The position numbers and the translations under genes were made by a program. The notes under the pieces were generated by a model. It was not told where the DNA came from. It worked only from the letters and a program-made list of their open reading frames with translations, and made no database searches. From the NCBI GenBank assembly GCA_016208845.1, contig JACQXH010000047.1, positions 1 to 10,570 of the forward strand: a DNA stretch of 10,570 nucleotides, in the 5' to 3' direction. Shown in pieces: positions 5,845 to 10,570 of the stretch; position 1 is the stretch's first letter, and every line of letters begins with the position of its first letter. This stretch comes from Nitrospirota bacterium (GTDB lineage: Bacteria > Nitrospirota > Thermodesulfovibrionia > UBA6902 > BMS3Bbin08).

Positions 5845-6648
5845 TTAATCGTTCATATCAAAAATCTCTGCATCTGCCGGGGGCTTGAAAATAAAAAATG
5901 AGTCCTTGATCCCCGTATTTACTTTAATATTATTCATTTTGATATTGATTTTATTGCCGTAGGTGTCAAATATGGTGAATGCCTTTACTGGAAAGCCGGC
6001 AGTGTCTGTCTCGAGCTGTATCTTCTTTATGGAACCAATTTTATGCCGTGGTTTTAATTCGATCACATCCCCTTTAATCGATGTTATATCAAAATCAGCC
6101 CGGAGGTTTCCCATGCTGTTTAGCAGTGCTAACGGGACCTGGCCGGATGTGTCTTTGCTGAATGTGCTTTTAAAAATCTGTTTTTCAGATTTTTTATGGA
6201 TCCCCAGCATCCCCTCTCCTATTATGACTTCTTCATCCCTTGGTTTTGAGTATTCCCACATCACTCCGGAGGGCTTCTTTATAAAAAACTTACCTTCATA
6301 ATGATCGTCCCTGTCCAGATCTTTTAAGTGACTTGTTTGAGAAAATCCACCCTGCATATCCTGCATCTCACTGAATCTTTTCTCAATTCGATCTATGGCG
6401 TCATCGAGAGTAGAAGCGTGAGAGACAGTAGACAGTAAACAGTAAACAGTAAACAGAAAGATGAAAATTATTTTGGCTGTCCCTCGGAAACTCGGTACGA
6501 ATCGATCCCGATGAGTCGTATCGACCCGATCCCTGAAAGACCGTAATGCGTGATGCGTAATGCGTAATGTGTTTGCCTTTCCCTGACTACTGTCTTCCTG
6601 CCCCTCGACCCGTGGAGACGAGTCGTATCGACTTGACCCTTGATTCAT
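5845..6648 (-). CDS. lolA: Outer-membrane lipoprotein carrier LolA with repeat-derived N-terminal extension
   Basis: From residue 80 (LDDAIDRIEKRFSEMQDMQG) through FSQTSHLKDLDRDDHYEGKF, IKKPSGVMWEYSKPRDEEVI and NSMGNLRADFDI to the end, this matches LolA, the periplasmic chaperone that ferries lipoproteins from the inner to the outer membrane; about 188 mature residues is normal. The signal peptide is KIIFIFLFTVYCLLSTVSHA (residues 59-78). The gene lies directly after ftsK, a common order, with an ATGA overlap and a strong GAGGAAG site eight bases before ATG 6648, so that start is well supported. The oddity is residues 2-58. They are encoded almost entirely by repeats (a GTCGATACGAC copy, four TAATGCG-type heptamers and a second GTCGATACGAC copy), kept in frame, and there is no ATG, GTG or TTG between 6648 and the signal peptide. 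The signal core itself lies on a TGTTTAC-type heptamer array. Export efficiency is therefore uncertain. Confidence 0.88.
   Translation of the reverse strand: MNQGSSRYDSSPRVEGQEDSSQGKANTLRITHHALRSFRDRVDTTHRDRFVPSFRGTAKIIFIFLFTVYCLLSTVSHASTLDDAIDRIEKRFSEMQDMQGGFSQTSHLKDLDRDDHYEGKFFIKKPSGVMWEYSKPRDEEVIIGEGMLGIHKKSEKQIFKSTFSKDTSGQVPLALLNSMGNLRADFDITSIKGDVIELKPRHKIGSIKKIQLETDTAGFPVKAFTIFDTYGNKINIKMNNIKVNTGIKDSFFIFKPPADAEIFDMND
6422..6456. repeat. Heptanucleotide tandem array inside the lolA signal peptide
   Basis: Five 7-base units on the plus strand: gagacag, tagacag, taaacag, taaacag, taaacag. On the coding strand they give CTGTTTA-type units that encode the hydrophobic core FTVYCLLSTVS. Seven is not a multiple of three, so gain or loss of one unit would shift the frame of everything after it. 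Confidence 0.8.
6480..6540. repeat. GTCGTATCGAC repeat block inside lolA
   Basis: The block contains ctcggaaactcggtacgaat, then atcccgatgagtcg overlapping gagtcgtatcgacccgatcc. It is a copy of the GTCGATACGAC/GTCGTATCGAC family also found at about 1976, 6621 and 8746. It encodes LolA residues about 37-56, upstream of the signal peptide. Confidence 0.6.
6544..6571. repeat. TAATGCG heptanucleotide tandem array inside the lolA 5' end
   Basis: Four 7-base units on the plus strand: taatgcg, tgatgcg, taatgcg, taatgtg. They encode TLRITHHALR (residues 27-36) on the minus strand. With the five-unit array at 6422-6456, the total is nine units, or 63 bases, which is divisible by three. Confidence 0.75.
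6606..6640. repeat. GTCGTATCGAC repeat copy at the lolA start
   Basis: gacccgtggagacgagtcgt followed by atcgacttgaccc. The copy begins only three codons after the lolA ATG and encodes GSSRYDSSPR. Its core is the same as that in the copy at the ftsK start (8741-8764). Confidence 0.6.
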
Positions 6649-8777
6649 CTATTCTTCCTCAGTATTTCCCGTGGTTTGCCTGCTTCTCCGGGCGGCCCGA
6701 TGAGCCCCTCTTCCTGCATCATTTCAATGATCCGTGCGGCCCTGTTGTATCCGATCTTCAAACGTCGCTGGACATATGATATCGATGCCTGGCCGGTGGA
6801 GAGCACCAGGTCCCGCGCCTGCTCATAAAGCTCGTCTTTTTCTGCAAGGTCCGGCTCATCCGGTTGTTCAGGGACGAGTTCCTCAAATGTCGTATAATCA
6901 GGAGCCCCCTGGGTCTTTATGAAATCAACAACTCTTTTTACCTCTTCTTCACTCACATAGGCCCCGTGTATCCTTATCATCTTCATGCCGGGACTGACAA
7001 ACAGCATATCTCCCTTGCCAAGAAGCTGTTCTGCGCCATAAGTATCAAGGATGATCCTTGAATCGAGCTTTGACGCAACGCGGAAAGACACCCTCGATGA
7101 GAAATTGGCCTTGATCACGCCGGTGATCACATCTACAGAGGGCCGTTGCGTGGCGAGTATAAGATGTATGCCTGCCGCACGCGCCATCTGGGCCAGACGT
7201 GCGATTGAATTTTCCACTTCATGTGCAGAGACGAGCATGAGGTCTGCAAGTTCATCAATGAATATTACAAGATAGGGAATTGGCTCCGCCTCATCTGTCG
7301 GCGTGGCTTTGATTTTTTTATTATAAGCATCTATATTCCTTGAGCCTTTTTCTGCAAGCAGGCGGTATCTGCGTTCCATCTCCAGCACTACTTTTCTAAG
7401 GGTCTCAGCCGCCTCTTTCGGCGAAGTGATGATAGGGTGCATGAGATGGGGAATCCCTTCGTACACCGGCAGTTCGAGCCTCTTCGGGTCGATCATTATC
7501 AGCTTGACGTCCTTGGGAGATGCCCTGTATAGCAGGCTTAATACCATTGTATTTATACCAACGCTTTTACCGGCGCCTGTGGCGCCTGCTATAAGTAAAT
7601 GAGGCATTTTACCCAGATCCACGACTATCGAATTGCCGGATATATCCTTGCCAAGGGCGAGACTTAATTTTGATGAGCCTTTTCTGAATGACTCTGAAGA
7701 AATAATTTCTTTCAGCAAGACCTCATCCCTGTCCTTATTCGGCACTTCAATGCCGAGAGTGGAACTTCCCGGTATGGTGGCAATGCGCAGGCTGGTCGCC
7801 TTGAGCGTGAGTGCCAGATCATCTGCGAGCGAGACTACTTTATTTATTTTAATGCCCGGTGCAGGTTCAAATTCAAACTGAGTGATCACAGGCCCGGGAT
7901 TCACCTGGGTGACCCTCCCTTCAATTGAGAAGTCCTGCAATTTTTTCTCCAGCAGGCTTGAACTCAAAAGCAGATCTTCCTTTGTCGGTCTGGATCTTGA
8001 AGGGGAAGGGTCTTTTAACAGATCAATATTCGGAAGCTCATAAGCGCCTGTTATTTTGCGCGCAGCCCGGGGTTTCGGCTCTGCCGGAAATGCAAGAGGC
8101 AGGGCCTCCTGTTTATATACTGGCAGGGATGGAGTTGTAGGAGGGGCTTCTTCCATTTTTATCTGGGGCGGCTCTTTGCCTGTTGTGCTGAAAGGCATTG
8201 GTATGGAACTGATCCTGGCTTTCTTTGCGCCCCTTATGAAATCAACGATGGAAAATGGGGTGAGCAGCATCAGGGTGACCAGTAACAGGGGGACAAAAAG
8301 GAACAGGGAACCTGTGACTGAGAGAAATTGAATCGAGAGCCTCGTCGCCATAAAGCCCAATATTCCGCCTGAGGACTCCCTGAAAAGAAGGGTCAAAAGA
8401 GAGGATATGGAAAGTGTAAGTATTAAAAAAGCTGACAGGGTCACTAATGTCCGGTGCCTTTTTTCTTTGCCTAATATTTTTCTTATGCCATAAATGCACA
8501 GGAAAATAGGAATCAAATAGGACGTCAGGCCCAAGCCCTGAAGCAGTATATCTGACAGATACGAACCAGAAATGCCGAGGAGATTGTTAACCCCGGTTAC
8601 TTTATATGTGAATGGCGAGGTATCCCATTGTTTGTGGGTAAACAAGCTCAGAAGGGTAACTATAGCCAAAGAAATTGCCAGAACGCCTGCTATCTCGTGT
8701 TTTATGCGCCTAAGTTTTCCCATAAATTCGTTGATAAAGGGTTCGAGTCGATACGACCTGGACCCTACTTTGCCCAC
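6645..8777 (-). CDS. ftsK: DNA translocase FtsK/SpoIIIE
   Basis: The 710-residue product has four N-terminal membrane helices (about residues 27-47, 66-98, 109-132, 146-174), a proline-rich linker (about 190-265) and the alpha/beta motor. Walker A is GATGAGKS (398-405), Walker B is LVIFIDEL (503-510) and the RecA-like core continues through LILATQRPSVDVITG (539-553). A C-terminal winged-helix gamma domain (about 645-700, QASISYVQRRLKIGYNRAAR) reads the polar KOPS-type sequences that steer translocation. It pumps DNA at the division septum and helps resolve chromosome dimers. The linker is short, so this is a compact FtsK. The longest frame opens at GTG 8777, but its first 18 residues are encoded by a GTCGTATCGAC repeat. 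ATG 8723 (MGKLRRIKHEIAG) gives a more normal FtsK N-terminus. Neither start has a visible ribosome binding site. It overlaps lolA by four bases (ATGA). Confidence 0.95.
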   Translation of the reverse strand: MGKVGSRSYRLEPFINEFMGKLRRIKHEIAGVLAISLAIVTLLSLFTHKQWDTSPFTYKVTGVNNLLGISGSYLSDILLQGLGLTSYLIPIFLCIYGIRKILGKEKRHRTLVTLSAFLILTLSISSLLTLLFRESSGGILGFMATRLSIQFLSVTGSLFLFVPLLLVTLMLLTPFSIVDFIRGAKKARISSIPMPFSTTGKEPPQIKMEEAPPTTPSLPVYKQEALPLAFPAEPKPRAARKITGAYELPNIDLLKDPSPSRSRPTKEDLLLSSSLLEKKLQDFSIEGRVTQVNPGPVITQFEFEPAPGIKINKVVSLADDLALTLKATSLRIATIPGSSTLGIEVPNKDRDEVLLKEIISSESFRKGSSKLSLALGKDISGNSIVVDLGKMPHLLIAGATGAGKSVGINTMVLSLLYRASPKDVKLIMIDPKRLELPVYEGIPHLMHPIITSPKEAAETLRKVVLEMERRYRLLAEKGSRNIDAYNKKIKATPTDEAEPIPYLVIFIDELADLMLVSAHEVENSIARLAQMARAAGIHLILATQRPSVDVITGVIKANFSSRVSFRVASKLDSRIILDTYGAEQLLGKGDMLFVSPGMKMIRIHGAYVSEEEVKRVVDFIKTQGAPDYTTFEELVPEQPDEPDLAEKDELYEQARDLVLSTGQASISYVQRRLKIGYNRAARIIEMMQEEGLIGPPGEAGKPREILRKNR
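8741..8764. repeat. GTCGATACGAC repeat at the ftsK 5' end
   Basis: gttcgagtcgatacgacctg followed by gacc lies 18-41 bases upstream of the likely ftsK ATG (8723), where the leader or ribosome binding region would be. It is the inverse of the core in the lolA copy at 6621-6631. If the GTG at 8777 is used, it encodes GSRSYRLEP. Confidence 0.6.
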
Positions 8778-9060
8778 GTTGTAGATATGATAACAAAAGC
8801 TATAAAAAAACGATAATCTTTAAAACAGGAGTTTGCCACGAATGAACCTGCCTGCCGGCAGGCACGAATAAACACTAAAAAAATAAATCATTCAAGATAA
8901 ATATACCTTTAAACCTGGTGTGGTATTACTAATAGTTCATAACATTGACGTCTCGCAGAATCTTTAATGTAAAGGGAGTTATGTAACACTACACTATGAT
9001 GATGAAGACAGTAGTCACAATCTTGCGTTTATTCATGACAATTCGTGGGTAACAACCTTT
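8778..9060. other. Repeat-bearing spacer upstream of ftsK
   Basis: This stretch separates uppP from ftsK, both on the minus strand. It holds the CCACGAAT-type repeat at 8835-8876. The rest (8877-9060) is AT-rich with no convincing gene; an 18-codon frame at 8996-9052 has no ribosome binding site. No terminator-like hairpin with a T-run is visible after uppP. Confidence 0.5.
8835..8876. repeat. CCACGAAT repeat split by a CTGCCTGCCGGCAGG palindrome
   Basis: gccacgaatgaac (8835-8847) and cacgaataaacact (8863-8876) flank ctgcctgccggcagg (8848-8862). Removing the palindromic insert restores a continuous copy of the same repeat seen at 5626-5703, which is interrupted at the same point. I see only one arm here, not an inverted pair. 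Confidence 0.6.
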
Positions 9061-9852
9061 TTATGTGTAATAAAAAAGCACGGCTGCGCCAAAGATAATG
9101 CGGTATACTGCAAAGGAGTTAAAGGTATGTTTTTTAACAAAGCCGAGGAAGGCCTTTATTACAAAAAGTGCGGAAAAAAAAGAGATGATGAATCCAACAG
9201 CGAAAACAGGCAGATCGGCAGCTGTTAAACCATGAAGATTTTTTAACAGGTCATACGATGTGGCAGCAAACATGGTTGGTATCGCAAGAAAGAAAGAGAA
9301 TTCAGTAGCTGCTTTTCTGTCCAATCCCAGACACATGGCGCCCATTATTGTCGCTCCGGCCCTTGAAACTCCGGGGAAAAGCGAGAGGGTCTGCGCCAAT
9401 CCGATGCCCAGCGCCTGCGTCAGCGAGACATCGTCTGCATCTGTTACCACGGTTCTTTTTACAACACGTTCGATCACAAGTATTGCTATCCCGCCCAATA
9501 TAAGCGCAAAGGCAACGGTTACAGGATTGAACAAGTGTCGTTTTATGAACGAATGTGTGATCAGCCCGAATACGGCAGCGGGAAGAAAGGCTATCAGGAG
9601 ATTTAAAAATAAACGGTTAGTTTTTTCCGAGCCAAGGCCTTTTATAGAGGACAGGATTTTTTCACGGTACAGCCACACCACAGAGAGGATCGCTCCAAGC
9701 TGTATGAATATCTCAAAGGTTTTCGCAGTCTCGCTTGTAAAGCCGATTATGTCGCCAGCAAGAATGAGATGCCCTGTTGAAGATACGGGCAAAAATTCGG
9801 TAACACCTTCAACAACACCCAGTATCGCCGCTTTAATAAGATCTGTATCCAT
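9061..9852 (-). CDS. uppP: Undecaprenyl-diphosphatase (UppP/BacA)
   Basis: The 263-residue membrane protein begins MDTDLIKAAILGVVEGVTEF and carries both family signatures. The first is E15-x3-E19 with LPVSSTGHL (21-29, H28). The second is PGVSRAGAT (160-168, S163 and R164), which form the periplasm-facing active site. The enzyme removes a phosphate from undecaprenyl diphosphate, regenerating the lipid carrier for peptidoglycan and O-antigen units; overproduction gives bacitracin resistance. Seven or so hydrophobic helices fill the rest, and length is typical (about 260-275). ATG 9852 has GGTGA four bases upstream. An extended -10 promoter in a palindrome lies about 50 bases before it. It is divergent from cutA and stands alone, with ftsK beyond a repeat spacer. 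Confidence 0.96.
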   Translation of the reverse strand: MDTDLIKAAILGVVEGVTEFLPVSSTGHLILAGDIIGFTSETAKTFEIFIQLGAILSVVWLYREKILSSIKGLGSEKTNRLFLNLLIAFLPAAVFGLITHSFIKRHLFNPVTVAFALILGGIAILVIERVVKRTVVTDADDVSLTQALGIGLAQTLSLFPGVSRAGATIMGAMCLGLDRKAATEFSFFLAIPTMFAATSYDLLKNLHGLTAADLPVFAVGFIISFFSALFVIKAFLGFVKKHTFNSFAVYRIIFGAAVLFYYT

Positions 9853-9896
9853 TATTCACCAAAGTCCTCTGAATTTTCAGCATAATCATTAAGGGC

Positions 9897-9916
9897 ATTT
9901 GCTAATTATAGCAAAT
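9897..9916 (-). promoter_or_regulatory. uppP extended -10 promoter inside a perfect 20-bp palindrome
   Basis: ATTTGCTA-ATTA-TAGCAAAT is a perfect inverted repeat with 8-base arms. Read on the minus strand it contains TGCTATAAT, a consensus extended -10, which would start transcription near 9898 and leave a leader of about 45 bases before uppP. No good -35 is seen, which is usual for extended -10 promoters. The symmetry suggests an operator for a dimeric regulator, possibly also touching cutA. Which regulator is unknown. Confidence 0.5.
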
Positions 9917-9951
9917 CCTGAACAGTATAGATTTTTAGAAATAAAAAAAAT

Positions 9952-9957
9952 TATAAT
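9952..9957 (+). promoter_or_regulatory. Possible cutA -10 element
   Basis: A perfect TATAAT ends seven bases before the ATG at 9965. A weak -35-like TAGATT (9929-9934) lies 17 bases upstream of it. If used, transcription would start at or next to the ATG, giving a leaderless message as proposed for the cytochrome gene. AT-rich surroundings make a chance match possible. Confidence 0.3.
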
Positions 9958-9964
9958 GCATCCT

Positions 9965-10291
9965 ATGATCAATGACGAAATAGTTGTCTATATAACTGCA
10001 TCAAATGAAGATGAAGCAGCACAAATAGCAAAGGCGCTTGTAGAGGCAAAACTCGCCGCGTGTGTGAATATCATAAAAAATATCCGCTCTATCTACAGAT
10101 GGCAGGGAAAGATTGAGGATGAAAACGAGGTCCTCATGATAGTAAAGACCCGAAAGGAACTTTTCAGCGTCCTCTCATTAAAGGTCAAAGAACTTCACAG
10201 CTATTCCGTGCCGGAGATCATCGCGCTTCCGATTATCGAAGGATCAGAGGACTATCTCAAGTGGATCAAAGAAGCCACAAAAGACAACTAG
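9965..10291 (+). CDS. cutA: Divalent-cation tolerance protein CutA
   Basis: The 108-residue product (MINDEIVVYITASNEDEAAQ onward) is a standard CutA. The landmarks are AKLAACVNI, YRWQGKIEDENEVLMIVKTR and HSYSVPEIIALPI. CutA forms very stable trimers of ferredoxin-like fold; it was named for copper tolerance, but its physiological role is still unclear. The frame is open from a TTG at 9899, but that codon lies inside the uppP promoter palindrome, and the extra residues do not fit the family. ATG 9956 overlaps a TATAAT, so ATG 9965 is preferred; no ribosome binding site is visible for any of them. Its stop overlaps that of the convergent downstream gene on CTAG (10288-10291). Confidence 0.93.
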   Translation: MINDEIVVYITASNEDEAAQIAKALVEAKLAACVNIIKNIRSIYRWQGKIEDENEVLMIVKTRKELFSVLSLKVKELHSYSVPEIIALPIIEGSEDYLKWIKEATKDN

Positions 10292-10570
10292 ACCAGCCCC
10301 AGCTCTTTTTTCAGCCATTCCTCGATCTTTTTTGTTATAGGATACATACCGGAGATACATTCATCTTTTGAGCAGTTCAATGCCTCCTGCAGCAAGCCGT
10401 GAGGCACACCCTGGATAACACCTATGTTGGAGCTCAGGGACCCGCTGTTTTTCATGATCGCAACAGCCGGCGTCTCATTTATCATATCGACATAGACCAT
10501 GTATCCTTCTTTATAATTGAACCCTTTATCATGAATGGAAAATTCAGGGTTAAACCATGTCTTTGGCGTA
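10288..10570 (-). CDS. Unrecognised protein, C-terminal part (enters from the right edge)
   Basis: The minus-strand frame is open from the window edge to a TAG at 10288-10290, giving 93 codons. An internal ATG at 10500 exists, but the frame continues unbroken upstream of it (TPKTWFNPEFSIHDKGFNYK), so this is the tail of a longer protein. Visible features are the stretch GYMVYVDMINETPAVAIMKN, a Cys pair in NCSKDECISGMYP and a charged amphipathic end, KKIEEWLKKELGLV. I do not recognise the family and assign no function. It converges on cutA with a two-base stop overlap. Confidence 0.65.
   Translation of the reverse strand, partial: TPKTWFNPEFSIHDKGFNYKEGYMVYVDMINETPAVAIMKNSGSLSSNIGVIQGVPHGLLQEALNCSKDECISGMYPITKKIEEWLKKELGLV

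Noticed and set aside
8944..8967. TTGACG plus TGTAAA as a promoter
   Set aside because: It faces no gene on the plus strand before the 3' end of uppP, and the -10 is poor.
8996..9052. 18-codon frame beginning with three ATG codons
   Set aside because: No ribosome binding site, hydrophobicity pattern or conservation evidence; too short to support.
9260..9892. 210-residue plus-strand frame antisense to uppP
   Set aside because: It lies opposite a gene with intact UppP motifs, its product is low in recognisable structure, and it has no start signal; it is a shadow frame.
9899..9964. TTG start for cutA at 9899 (130 residues) or ATG 9956
   Set aside because: The TTG is inside the uppP promoter palindrome and the ATG at 9956 overlaps a TATAAT; the extra residues do not match CutA proteins, which begin near INDEIVVYITA.

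Overview
The window suggests a Gram-negative, probably anaerobic or respiratory bacterium. The evidence is a LolA-type lipoprotein carrier coupled to ftsK, an undecaprenyl-diphosphate phosphatase, a periplasmic pentaheme c-type cytochrome and a bacterial deoxyhypusine-synthase-like gene. The dense load of short intergenic repeats (CCACGGAT-, CACAGAG- and GTCGATACGAC-type) and moderate GC would fit Nitrospirota or Desulfobacterota. That placement is a weak guess, because no rRNA or marker gene is present.

Layout. Positions 1-245 (minus) hold the N-terminus of a deoxyhypusine-synthase-like protein. Positions 246-643 are a non-coding spacer with nested CACAGAG-type inverted repeats and the promoter of the next gene. 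Positions 644-1858 (plus) are a secreted pentaheme cytochrome whose frame is crossed by one in-frame TGA at 1535. The frame stays open for 106 codons beyond it, and a hairpin with bacterial SECIS geometry follows the TGA. Positions 1859-2104 are a composite repeat spacer. Positions 2105-3256 encode a membrane-anchored metallophosphoesterase. Positions 3264-4467 hold a DUF4143-type AAA ATPase with its own promoter, followed by a decayed XRE antitoxin (4553-4792, minus); together these look like a small accessory patch.

The right half is mainly housekeeping. A YibQ-like divergent polysaccharide deacetylase (4779-5597, minus) is followed by a second composite repeat spacer. Then come lolA (5845-6648) and ftsK (6645-8777), translationally coupled on the minus strand. 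A third repeat spacer precedes uppP (9061-9852, minus). It is divergent from cutA (9965-10291, plus) across a perfect palindrome that contains the uppP extended -10. The window ends in the C-terminus of an unrecognised gene (minus) that converges on cutA with a CTAG stop overlap.

How the genes fit together: ftsK (chromosome segregation and division), lolA (outer-membrane lipoprotein transport), uppP (lipid carrier recycling) and the deacetylase-like protein are envelope and division functions. The cytochrome and metallophosphoesterase are envelope proteins of unknown pathway. The two most notable signals are the possible selenocysteine-containing multiheme cytochrome and the invasion of the lolA and ftsK 5' coding ends by repeats, including two heptanucleotide tandem arrays that contribute to the LolA signal peptide region.
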